NCBI RefSeq assembly: GCF_000024865.1
Contig: NC_013595.1
Span: 9,672,001-9,736,000, forward strand
Length of the DNA: 64,000 nucleotides
DNA from: Streptosporangium roseum DSM 43021
Lineage (GTDB): Bacteria; Actinomycetota; Actinomycetes; Streptosporangiales; Streptosporangiaceae
Direction of reading: 5' to 3'
A model generated the notes under the pieces. It was not told where the DNA came from. It did not search any database and worked only from the letters and a program-made list of their open reading frames with translations. A program made the translations under genes and the position numbers. This document shows, piece by piece, positions 26,422 to 34,141 of the stretch. How positions within the stretch are numbered: the stretch's first letter is position 1; every line of letters begins with the position of its first letter.

Positions 26422-26990
26422 GCCATGTCCAGCACGAACACCTCGCGGCCGGGACCGAGCCGGTAGCCGGTGATCCCGTCGCGGACCCTCACTCCCGGCA
26501 GCCCCGCCAGAACACCGCCGGTCCCGGACGCTCCACCGCCGGTCCCGGACGGCCCGGCGGGCGCTCCACCGCCGGTCCCGGACGGCCCGGCGGGCGGTCC
26601 GCCATCGGCCCGGCGCGGTTCACCGGTCCCGGACGGTTCACCGGTCCCGGACGATGTACCGGGCTCGGACGGTTCACCGGTCCCGGACGCTCCCGCCGGG
26701 GGCGCGGCGGGGATCAGGATCGCCCCGTCCCGCAGGAGGGGCAGATGCGCCTCGGTCGCCCCGATCACCAGGTCGGCGAGCGCCACCGCCTCGTCCTCGG
26801 CGAGCACCCGGTGTCCCTGAAGGGCCGCCGCCGGGTCGGTGAGGAGGGTCTGGGCGCCCATCGCCCTCAGGCGGGCGGCCAGCTCCGGCTCGTCGCCGAT
26901 GACGGCCACGCGTTTGCCCGCCATCAGCAGGTTGGTGAGCCGGAGAATGGTCTGGATCGCGGTCTGTGCCCGGCGATGTCCGTCACTCAT
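26415..26990 (-). CDS. Stand-alone SAHH-like Rossmann domain with Gly/Pro-rich insert
   Basis: 191 residues, first gene of the unit, with ribosome site GAGGGGCC. The stretch AIQTILRLTNLLMAGKRVAVIG, then RLRAMGAQTLLTDP, follows the NAD domain of archaeal-type SAHH from its GTGQS helix onward. The end (ITGYRLGPGREVFVLDM) matches the strand just before the SAHH GRLVN segment. The glycine loop GYGxxG is replaced by GDEPEL, so NAD binding is doubtful, and no catalytic residues are present. Residues about 98-165 are a Gly/Pro/Thr-rich insert (repeats of GPSGTGGGA). It may be a regulatory or structural partner of the next gene, which it overlaps by 7 bp. Confidence 0.7.
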   Translation of the reverse strand: MSDGHRRAQTAIQTILRLTNLLMAGKRVAVIGDEPELAARLRAMGAQTLLTDPAAALQGHRVLAEDEAVALADLVIGATEAHLPLLRDGAILIPAAPPAGASGTGEPSEPGTSSGTGEPSGTGEPRRADGGPPAGPSGTGGGAPAGPSGTGGGASGTGGVLAGLPGVRVRDGITGYRLGPGREVFVLDMAC

Positions 26991-27002
26991 GGCCCCTCAT
27001 CC

Positions 27003-27018
27003 GATCTTTGGCAAGATC
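27003..27018. promoter_or_regulatory. Inverted repeat upstream of the SAHH-like/ECF unit
   Basis: GATCTTtggcAAGATC has perfect 6-bp arms and sits 13 bp before the start codon of the first gene of the leftward unit. It could be an operator or, in the mRNA, a small hairpin near the ribosome site. Confidence 0.45.
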
Positions 27019-27139
27019 CGATTAAAGGGGAGATCCACACTCAGTGACAATGCTCTTTCACCAATAAAAGGCGCCAATCACCACATGTGAGCCTCAGTGG
27101 AGGCCGGTCCGGACATCAAACGTGACCAAACGCCCGTCA

Positions 27140-27162
27140 ATGTAACTACGTTGCGGTTACAT
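27140..27162. promoter_or_regulatory. Inverted repeat ATGTAAC-9-GTTACAT
   Basis: Perfect 7-bp arms separated by 9 bp lie about 150 bp upstream of the leftward SAHH-like/ECF unit and 346 bp upstream of the channel gene. It is AT-richer than the background and looks like a dimeric regulator site. Which gene it controls is unclear. Confidence 0.45.
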
Positions 27163-27508
27163 TTGGCTCCATGCCGGGGTCATCGGCTCCGATCACAGAC
27201 CCGCCGTCGCGGGACTCCCGGCCCTGGGCCTCCGTCCCCGGCAGTGGTTTCCCGGGTATGTCATCCGGCTGCCGGCAGACCCTCCGCCGGACGATCCGGC
27301 CGGGTCACGCACCCGCGACCAGGCCGCCGTCACACCCCCGGCACCGGAGCCCGGGTGATCGAAGCACCGGCGACCAGCATCCCGGCCGTCAACGCCGCGC
27401 TCGCCGGGAGCGACCTCCCCCGCCCGCGTTTCATGGATTTGCGAACACCAGAGCGACATGGAATTTTTGTGTGATCGTTTGTCGGACGTTCACCCACGGG
27501 AGGTACCG

Positions 27509-29374
27509 GTGTCCAGGGCGACGTTCCGGGAACGGGTTCGGTACTGGTTCGACAACACCATGTCGCGAGGCACGGCAGCCCTGATCGGCTGGCTGGCTCT
27601 GATCTCCTTCGGGCTGATCCTGCTGGTCACGGTGTTGAGCATGTGGCTGACGCCGGTCGAGGCGGCCAAGAACAACGGCTTCCCCGGAATGCTGTGGATG
27701 TCGCTCATGCGCACGCTGAGCCCCGGCAAGATCGCCAGTGACAGCGGGAGCGCTCCGTTCGTCACGCTGATGTTCGTCGCGTCGCTGGGTGGGCTCTTCA
27801 TCGTGAGCGCGCTGGTCGGCGTGCTCGCCAACGGCCTCAAGACCAGGTTCGAGGAGCTGCGCAAGGGCAAGTCCCGGATCATCGAGACCGGGCACATCGT
27901 GATCCTGGGCTGGTCGGAGCAGGTTTTCACGATCATCACCGAGCTGGTCCAGGCGCACGCGAGCGAGCGGGGGTCGGTCATCTCGATCCTGGCCGACAGG
28001 GACAAGCCCGCCATGGAGGACGACATCCGCCAGCACGTGGGCGACACCGGCAGGACCAAGCTGGTCTGCCGGACCGGGCGGCCCACCGAGCCGACCGACC
28101 TCGACCTGATGAACCTGGACTCGGCCCGCTCGGTGGTCGTGCTCTCCCCGCAGGGCGACGACCCCGACGCCCACGTCATCAAGACGCTGCTCGCCCTGGC
28201 CAAGCGCTCCGGCGACCACCCGCCGGTGGTGGCCGCGATCGCGAGCACCGCGAACATGGCCGCCGCCCGGCTGGCCGGCGGCCCGGACGTCCACCTGGTC
28301 GACTCCGACGACACCGCCTCCCGGCTCATCGTGCAGTCGTCACGGCAGTCGGGCATGTCCGTGGTCTGCATGGACCTGCTCAACTTCGACGACGGCGAGA
28401 TCTACCTGCGCTCCGACCCCGACCTCACCGGCATGGCGTACGGCGACGCCCTGCCCGCCTACCAGACCGCCACGGTCATCGGCCTGCGCGGGAGCAGCGG
28501 GGTCATGCTGAACCCGCCCATGGACACGGTGATCTCCGCCGAGGACGAGGTCATCGTGATCGCCCACGACGACTCGCTGATCCACCTGGCCGACGGCATG
28601 CCCGGGGCCCAGGAGGAGTCGATTCTCTCGGTCGAGCACACCAGGCCGGGCCCGGAGCGGACCCTGGTCCTCAACTGGAACAGCCGGGGGCCCCAGATCG
28701 TCCGCTATCTCGACGGCTACGTCGCCCCCGGCTCCGTCCTGGACATCGCCTCCGACCATCCCGACGCCGCGACCGGCTTCGAGGGGCTGCGCAGCCTCAC
28801 GGTGAACGTCAAGGAGTGCGACACCGCCGACCGCTACGCGCTGGAGTCCCTGGGCCTGGGCGTCTACCAGCACGTGATCGTGCTCTCCGACGACCGCTTC
28901 CCCGCCGGCCACGCCGACACCCGGACGCTGATGACCCTCCTGCAGCTCCGCGACATGCAGACCTCGCTAGGCGAGCGCTACTCGATCGTCAGCGAGATGC
29001 ACGACGAGAACAACCGGAGCCTGGCCGAGGTCACCGAGGCCGACGACATCGTGATCAGCGACACGGTGATCGGCCTGCTCCTGGCCCAGCTCGCCGAGAA
29101 CCAGCACCTGGCCGAGGTGTTCGACTACCTCTTCGACTCCCGAGGCTCGGAGATCTACCCCCGCCCGGCCGACCAGTACGTCCGTCCGGGCGCCCCGGTC
29201 AGCTTCGCCTCGGTGATCGAGTCGGCCCGTCGCCGGGGCGAGACCGCGATCGGCTACCGCCTGGCGGAGCGGGTGAACGAGGCCCCCCACTTCGGCGTCG
29301 TCCTGAATCCCGACAAGTCTCGCCCGCTCCGCCTCGGCCGCGGGGACTCGGTGATCGTCCTCGCCGAACGCTGA
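27509..29374 (+). CDS. CASTOR/POLLUX-like ion channel
   Basis: 621 residues from GTG 27509, 5 nt after GGGAGG. An upstream in-frame ATG at 27458 lacks a ribosome site. Two membrane helices at about residues 25-46 and 83-106 flank a pore-loop-like segment (LWMSLMRTLSPGKIAS). Two large RCK-like regulatory halves follow, each opening with a Rossmann strand (HIVILGWSEQVFTII; TLVLNWNSRGPQIVRYL). This is the layout of plant CASTOR/POLLUX and their bacterial relatives, which are calcium-gated or potassium channels. It stands alone. Confidence 0.85.
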   Translation: MSRATFRERVRYWFDNTMSRGTAALIGWLALISFGLILLVTVLSMWLTPVEAAKNNGFPGMLWMSLMRTLSPGKIASDSGSAPFVTLMFVASLGGLFIVSALVGVLANGLKTRFEELRKGKSRIIETGHIVILGWSEQVFTIITELVQAHASERGSVISILADRDKPAMEDDIRQHVGDTGRTKLVCRTGRPTEPTDLDLMNLDSARSVVVLSPQGDDPDAHVIKTLLALAKRSGDHPPVVAAIASTANMAAARLAGGPDVHLVDSDDTASRLIVQSSRQSGMSVVCMDLLNFDDGEIYLRSDPDLTGMAYGDALPAYQTATVIGLRGSSGVMLNPPMDTVISAEDEVIVIAHDDSLIHLADGMPGAQEESILSVEHTRPGPERTLVLNWNSRGPQIVRYLDGYVAPGSVLDIASDHPDAATGFEGLRSLTVNVKECDTADRYALESLGLGVYQHVIVLSDDRFPAGHADTRTLMTLLQLRDMQTSLGERYSIVSEMHDENNRSLAEVTEADDIVISDTVIGLLLAQLAENQHLAEVFDYLFDSRGSEIYPRPADQYVRPGAPVSFASVIESARRRGETAIGYRLAERVNEAPHFGVVLNPDKSRPLRLGRGDSVIVLAER

Positions 29375-29388
29375 CCCGCTGCCCTGTG

Positions 29389-29493
29389 TCCGTGGTCCGT
29401 GGTCCGAGGTCCGAGGTCCGAAGGCCGTGATCCGAGGTCCGAGGTCCGAGGCCCGTGATCCATGATCCGAAGGCCGAGGCCCGTGACCGAAGG
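29389..29493. repeat. Heptamer (TCCGAGG) tandem repeat, about 15 copies
   Basis: A 7-bp period runs for about 105 bp with variants TCCGTGG, TCCGAGG, TCCGAAG, CCCGTGA and GCCGAGG. It begins 14 bp after the channel stop codon and ends 75 bp before the next kinase gene. Confidence 0.88.
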
Positions 29494-29567
29494 CGGCTGC
29501 GGCTGAAGGCCCGGGGCCGTGGCCCGGCACGGTCCGCCGTATCCGGCCCCGGTAAACGATCGATAAA

Positions 29568-30710
29568 GTGCCGGGCGTGGAACCTCGCCGCATCCCGATC
29601 GAGACCGCGGTCACCGTTCTGGTGATCCTGACAGTGCTCGCCGGGACCGTCACCATGGCCGTCCTGCGGCCGGAGGTGACGCCCAACGTCTGGGACTACA
29701 CGATGCCGCCGGTGGCGTGCGCCGCCGCGGTGTTCCGCCGCCGCTTCCCGATCTCGGCGCTGCTCCTGGCCGGAGCGGCGGCCGGGTTCTACTACCCGAT
29801 GGCGCGCCTGGACGGATGGATCCTCCTGGCGGTGCTCCTCACCCTGTTCACCGCCGCCGACCTGGGCCATCTCGCGGCGGCGGCGACCATCACGGTCGCG
29901 GGCCTGCTGGCGGTCACCCTCGGCGAGGTGAACAGCCCGATCCGGCACCTCGACGACAGCCAGTTCCTGCTGCTGGGCGGCTGGGTGTTCGCGACCCTGG
30001 CGATGGGCGGGATGTCGCGCAACCGGCGCGCCTACCTGGCGGAGGCCGGGCGGCGGCTGGCGGAGGCCGAGCGCACCCGCGAGGAGGAGGCGCGGCGCAG
30101 GGCCGCCGAGGAACGGCTCCGGATCGCGCGGGAGCTCCACGACACGCTCGGCCACAACATCTCGATGATCAACGTGCAGGCCGGGGCCGCGCTGCACCGG
30201 ATCAAGGACCGGCCCGGACAGGCCGAGACGGCGCTGGCGACCATCAAGGAGGCCAGCAAGGAGGCGCTGCGGGAGCTGCGGGCCACGCTGGGCGTGCTGC
30301 GGCAGGTGGACGAGGACTCCCCCACCGGCCCGGCGCCGAGCCTGGCCCGGATCCGGGAGCTGGCCGACCGGATCGGGCTCTCCGTGCGGATCGAGATCCT
30401 CGGCGAGCCCCGGGCCCTGCCCGCCGAGGTGGACCACGCGGCCGTGCGCATCATCCAGGAGGCCCTGACCAATGTCACCCGCCACTCGGGCGCCGGCGCC
30501 GCCGAGGTCGTCATCCGGTACGGCGACGCCGACCTGACCCTCCGGATCGACGACCACGGCCCCGGAGCCTGGCCCCGCTCGGAGACCGGATTCGGGATCA
30601 TCGGTATGCGGGAGCGGGCCACCGCCCTGGGCGGGTCCCTGGAGGCCGGTGACCGCCATACCGGCGGTTTCCGGGTCTCCGCACGGCTCCCCCTGAGAGG
30701 AATTTCATGA
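29568..30710 (+). CDS. NarL-type sensor histidine kinase
   Basis: 380 residues from GTG 29568, or 377 from GTG 29577. Five or so N-terminal membrane helices fill the first 150 residues without a large external domain. A coiled region rich in Arg/Glu leads to the HisKA_3 motif RIARELHDTLGHNISMINVQ. The ATP domain has IIQEALTNVTRHS, IDDHGPG and GFGIIGMRERA. It overlaps the regulator gene by ATGA. The stimulus is unknown, perhaps membrane stress as in LiaS/DesK-like kinases. Confidence 0.92.
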   Translation: MPGVEPRRIPIETAVTVLVILTVLAGTVTMAVLRPEVTPNVWDYTMPPVACAAAVFRRRFPISALLLAGAAAGFYYPMARLDGWILLAVLLTLFTAADLGHLAAAATITVAGLLAVTLGEVNSPIRHLDDSQFLLLGGWVFATLAMGGMSRNRRAYLAEAGRRLAEAERTREEEARRRAAEERLRIARELHDTLGHNISMINVQAGAALHRIKDRPGQAETALATIKEASKEALRELRATLGVLRQVDEDSPTGPAPSLARIRELADRIGLSVRIEILGEPRALPAEVDHAAVRIIQEALTNVTRHSGAGAAEVVIRYGDADLTLRIDDHGPGAWPRSETGFGIIGMRERATALGGSLEAGDRHTGGFRVSARLPLRGIS

Positions 30711-31372
30711 TTCGCGTACTGCTCGCCGACGACCAGACCCTGGTCCGCGCCGGTTTCCGGTCGATCCTGGAGGGCGAGGACGACATCGAGGTGGTCGGGG
30801 AGGCGGCCGACGGGGTGCGGGCCGTACAGCTCACCAGGGAGCTCGGCCCCGACGTGGTGCTGATGGACATCCGGATGCCCGAGCTGAACGGGCTGGAGGC
30901 CGCGCGGCAGATCATCGCCGACGACGGGCCGGCCGTCACCAAGGTGATCATCCTGACAACCTTCGACCTCGACGACTACGTGTACGGCGCGCTGCGCGCC
31001 GGGGCCAGCGGCTTCCTGGTCAAGGACACCGAGCCGGCCGAGCTCATCCACGGGATCAAGGTGGTGGCCAGGGGCGACGCGCTGATCGCGCCCTCGGTCA
31101 CCCGGCGGTTGATCGCGGAGTTCGCCGGGCGGGTGAAGCGGCCCGAGCCGGGACCGGAGTTCAACGGGCTGACCGAGCGCGAGCGCGAGGTGCTGACGCT
31201 GGTCGCCGGCGGGCTGTCCAACGACGAGATCGCCGCCAGGCTGGTGCTGAGCCCAGCCACCGCCAAGACCCACGTGAGCCGGATCATGACCAAGCTGCAC
31301 GCGCGGGACCGGACGCAGCTCGTGGTCCTCGCCTACGAGGCGGGCGTGGTCACCCCGGGGTGGATGGGTTAG
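30707..31372 (+). CDS. NarL/FixJ-type response regulator
   Basis: 221 residues. The receiver has LLADDQTL, phospho-acceptor VVLMDIRMPE (Asp about 54) and LVKDTEP. A LuxR-type helix-turn-helix (LTEREREVLTLVAGGLSNDE, then TAKTHVSRIMTKL) ends the protein. It is coupled to the kinase upstream. The next genes encode cytochrome bd 160 bp away, so a role in respiratory control is possible but unproven. Confidence 0.93.
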   Translation: MIRVLLADDQTLVRAGFRSILEGEDDIEVVGEAADGVRAVQLTRELGPDVVLMDIRMPELNGLEAARQIIADDGPAVTKVIILTTFDLDDYVYGALRAGASGFLVKDTEPAELIHGIKVVARGDALIAPSVTRRLIAEFAGRVKRPEPGPEFNGLTEREREVLTLVAGGLSNDEIAARLVLSPATAKTHVSRIMTKLHARDRTQLVVLAYEAGVVTPGWMG

Positions 31373-31381
31373 CCGCCGTGC

Positions 31382-31432
31382 AGGCGAAACGACCGCATAG
31401 GCGAAACGACCGCGTAGGCGAGGCGGCCGCGT
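31382..31432. repeat. Three 17-bp tandem repeats
   Basis: AGGCGAAACGACCGCAT, AGGCGAAACGACCGCGT and AGGCGAGGCGGCCGCGT lie in direct succession starting 10 bp after the response-regulator stop. The remaining 100 bp before cydA must contain its promoter. I saw no Rex-type TTGTGA-N6-TCACAA site. Confidence 0.85.
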
Positions 31433-31531
31433 CGCGGTGAGACGCACGGCCCGGGGACACAACTTCTGGAGTACGGCGCATGCGCTCCGGGAGGGACGCG
31501 CGGGCGGCGGCCGTACCGGGACTCTGAGGGC

Positions 31532-32779
31532 ATGGAGACGCTCGACCTCGCCCGCCTGCAGTTCGCCCTCACCGCGGGGGCGCACTTCCTGTTCGTCGCC
31601 CTCACCCTCGGCCTGGCCACCCTGGTGGCGCTCATGCAGACCCGGGCCACGCTGACCGGCTCGGCCGTGCACATGCGGATGACACGGTTCTGGGGGCGGC
31701 TCTACGTGATCAACTACGCGATGGGGATCGTCACCGGGCTGGTGATGGAGTTCCAGTTCGGCCTGGCCTGGAACGGGCTGACGCACTTCGCGGGCAACGT
31801 GCTCGGCGCCTCGCTGGCGATGGAGACGCTCGTCGCCTTCTTCGTCGAGTCGACGTTCCTGGGGTTGTGGATCTTCGGTTGGGACCGGCTGAACCGGTGG
31901 GCGCACCTGGGGGTGCTCTGGGTGGTCACCCTCACCGCCTACGCCTCCGCCTACTGGATCATGGTCTCCAACGGCTTCCTGCAGAACCCGGTCGGCGCCG
32001 AGGTGGCCGGCGGCGTGCTGCGGCTCACCGACGCGGCGGCGGTGCTCGCCAACCCGGCGGCGATCACCGCGTTCGGCCACATCCTCTGCGGCGCGCTCCT
32101 GGTCGCCGGGTTCTTCGTGGCCGGGGTGAGCGCCCACCACCTGCGCAAAGGGACCGGCGAGCAGGAGTTCTTCCGCCGTTCGCTGCGGATCGGCGTGTTC
32201 ACCGCCCTGCCCGCGGTGATGGCCACCGCGGCGCTCGGCGGCGCCCAGTTCGACACGGCGCAGCCGATGAAGATCGCCGTCTACGCCGGCCGGACGGAGG
32301 AGGTCGCGCGGCTCCAGGCCGAGATGGTCGCCGCGCACGGACCGGGTGACTACATCCCGCCCGCCGGGCTGGTGCAGGGCAGCGGCACCGCCATGATGAT
32401 CATTTTCGCGCTGATGATGGCGGTCGCGTGGCTGAGCGCCCTGCTGGCGCTGTTCCCCCGGGCGGTCCACCGGCTGCGGATCTGGCACGTGCTGCTCACC
32501 GCGATGATCCCGCTGCCGTTCGCCGCCATGCTCGCCGGCTGGGTGTTCCGGGAGGTGGGCCGCCAGCCGTGGACGGTATACGGCCTGCTGACCACCGAGG
32601 ACGCGCTGAGCGACCTGTCGCCCGGCGCGATCCGGTTCTCGCTGGCCGCCTTCACCCTGCTGTTCGGCCTGCTGGTCGTGGTCAACACCTGGCTGCTCGC
32701 CCGCAACGCCCGCCAGGGCCCGGTGGACACCGCCGCGGCCCCCGCCTCCGCCGAGCCGCTGCCGGCCCCGGTCTTCTGA
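31532..32779 (+). CDS. cydA: Cytochrome bd oxidase subunit I, compact form
   Basis: 415 residues, shorter than the roughly 440-520 usual for CydA. The N-terminal GAHFLFVALTLGLA supplies the His ligand of haem b595/d, and AFGHILCGALLVAG gives the His of haem b558. The quinol-oxidase signature GRQPW is present (FREVGRQPWTVYG). The loop between helices 6 and 7 (Q-loop) is short. It oxidises quinol and reduces oxygen to water at low oxygen. It is followed by cydB 10 bp downstream. Confidence 0.93.
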   Translation: METLDLARLQFALTAGAHFLFVALTLGLATLVALMQTRATLTGSAVHMRMTRFWGRLYVINYAMGIVTGLVMEFQFGLAWNGLTHFAGNVLGASLAMETLVAFFVESTFLGLWIFGWDRLNRWAHLGVLWVVTLTAYASAYWIMVSNGFLQNPVGAEVAGGVLRLTDAAAVLANPAAITAFGHILCGALLVAGFFVAGVSAHHLRKGTGEQEFFRRSLRIGVFTALPAVMATAALGGAQFDTAQPMKIAVYAGRTEEVARLQAEMVAAHGPGDYIPPAGLVQGSGTAMMIIFALMMAVAWLSALLALFPRAVHRLRIWHVLLTAMIPLPFAAMLAGWVFREVGRQPWTVYGLLTTEDALSDLSPGAIRFSLAAFTLLFGLLVVVNTWLLARNARQGPVDTAAAPASAEPLPAPVF

Positions 32780-32789
32780 AGGGACCTCC

Positions 32790-33539
32790 ATGGAGATCAC
32801 GCTTCTGGCGTTCTTCGCCGTCGGTTACTTCGTCCTCGCGGGCGCGGACCTGGGGGTGGGCGCGCTCCTGCCCTACCTCGGCCGCTCCGACGACGAGCGC
32901 GGCCGGGTGCTCGCCTCGATCACGCCGTTCTTCCTGGGCAACGAGGTCTGGCTGATCGCCTCGGCCGGGATCCTCGTCGGCGCCTTCCCCGTGCTGGAGG
33001 GGGAGCTGCTCAGCGGGATGTACGTGCCGTTCGTGATGCTGCTGCTCGGCTGGGTGGTCCGGGACGCGGGGATCTGGCTGCGCGGCCGGGTCGACCGGGC
33101 CGGATGGCGGGGCGGGTGTGACGGCGCCGTGGCCGCGGGAAGCTGGGTGGTGGTGCTGAGCTGGGGGTTCATCCTCCCCGGGATGGGTCAGGAGCCCGTC
33201 ACCGGCCTGGGTGCGGCGATCGTCGTGCCCGCCGTCGTCGCGCTGTTCTGCGCCCACGGGCTCGCCTTCGCCGGCCTGCGGCTGGCCGGAGGCCCGAGGG
33301 AGCGGGCCCGGCGGTTCTACGGAGCTTCGAGCGAGCGCACGATCTATGCCCTGACCGCGGGCGGGATGGCACTGGTCTGCCTGCTGGCCGGATCCCGCCT
33401 GCCACTGGCGGAGAATCTGGCCGACCCGGCGACCCTCGCCCTGCTCACTCCCTCACTGCTGGTGATCACTCCCGTGCTGGTGGCGTCACAGGTGTGGCTC
33501 TGGCGGGTGTTCGGCCGGACTCCGGTCAGGTCGCAGTGA
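32790..33539 (+). CDS. cydB: Cytochrome bd oxidase subunit II, short form
   Basis: 249 residues against about 330-380 in most species. The start is preceded by AAGGGACCTCC. The opening TLLAFFAVGYFVLAGADLGVG and the GNEVWLI motif are typical. About seven helices are visible, and the last one or two of the canonical subunit seem missing. The stop is followed by no obvious continuation in other frames, so the short form looks native. CydDC assembly genes do not follow. Its last 14 bp overlap the start of a convergent microprotein gene's 3' end. Confidence 0.88.
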   Translation: MEITLLAFFAVGYFVLAGADLGVGALLPYLGRSDDERGRVLASITPFFLGNEVWLIASAGILVGAFPVLEGELLSGMYVPFVMLLLGWVVRDAGIWLRGRVDRAGWRGGCDGAVAAGSWVVVLSWGFILPGMGQEPVTGLGAAIVVPAVVALFCAHGLAFAGLRLAGGPRERARRFYGASSERTIYALTAGGMALVCLLAGSRLPLAENLADPATLALLTPSLLVITPVLVASQVWLWRVFGRTPVRSQ

Positions 33540-33615
33540 TCATGAAGGCCAGGCCGAGCAGCACGACGACGGGGATCAGCCATACCACGGCCTCGACTGC
33601 GAACTCCTTGTACAC
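33526..33615 (-). CDS. Putative single-helix microprotein (29 aa)
   Basis: A GTG at 33615 lies 6 nt after the strong ribosome site GGGAGAAG. The product, VYKEFAVEAVVWLIPVVVL followed by LGLAFMITAT, is one hydrophobic helix with a short charged N-terminus. It is convergent with cydB and overlaps its end by 14 bp. The size recalls CydX/CydS accessory peptides of cytochrome bd, but the opposite strand means separate transcription. It could also be an unrelated membrane peptide. Confidence 0.55.
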   Translation of the reverse strand: MYKEFAVEAVVWLIPVVVLLGLAFMITAT

Positions 33616-33740
33616 GGTCAACTTCTCCCTTTGGGTCGCACCAAAATACATAGAACTGGCAATGCGAAGCATATGCGCACTCGGGGCCACCCTCGCACGC
33701 GGACCCGGCTCCGGCGGGGTGCCCTCGGGCGCCATGACGG

Positions 33741-33962
33741 CTAGGCCCGTCTCGCCGCGATGACCAGGGCGCCCCCCAGAGCCGCCAGGATCAGGTTCGC
33801 GAAGATCTCGTAGCCTGCCAGGAAGTCCAGGCGGTTGACGACGAGACGGTTGAAGAGGTTGAGGAACAGGCCGAAGACGGGCTGGGTGGCCAGCTGGTCG
33901 ATGGTCCCGCTGATGCCCTGGAGGACCATGACGATCCCCAGGAACCGGATGATTTCTCGCAT
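33741..33962 (-). CDS. Small membrane protein (73 aa)
   Basis: The ATG at 33962 gives MREIIRFLGIVMVLQGISGT and a second hydrophobic helix LILAALGGALVIAARR at the C-terminus, joined by an amphipathic stretch (FGLFLNLFNRLVVNRLDFL). The ribosome site is weak. No family is recognised. It sits between the 29-residue peptide gene and a divergent kinase gene and may share a promoter region with the latter. Confidence 0.6.
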   Translation of the reverse strand: MREIIRFLGIVMVLQGISGTIDQLATQPVFGLFLNLFNRLVVNRLDFLAGYEIFANLILAALGGALVIAARRA

Positions 33963-34141
33963 GGTCGAAACGGTAGGGACCGCCGCCGTTCCGGCGGATC
34001 GGGCATCGGGATCCCCCGCCCCGACCGATGTCCCCGCTTCCGGACGTCGCGGCCGGCGAAAGTATCGCCCGCCGCGACTTCGGTATCGCCCGCCGCTCAC
34101 GACAGGTGCGGCCTCTCCGGCACGGCATAGGCTCTGCGGAG

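Larger units (their letters stand above)
26991..27508. other. 518-bp intergenic region with two inverted repeats
   Basis: This separates the SAHH-like/ECF unit (leftward) from the channel gene (rightward) and should hold both promoters. It is less GC-rich near 27000-27170 than its surroundings. I looked on the minus strand for a SAM, SAH or cobalamin riboswitch and recognised none. The two inverted repeats are listed separately. Confidence 0.5.

Noticed and set aside
26991..27180. SAM, SAH or cobalamin riboswitch before the SAHH-like/ECF unit
   Set aside because: I looked for conserved cores on the minus strand and found only a small dyad; a covariance-model search would be decisive.
27097..27474. 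125-codon open frame
   Set aside because: No ribosome site, Pro/Arg-rich composition and position in the regulatory region argue against a gene.
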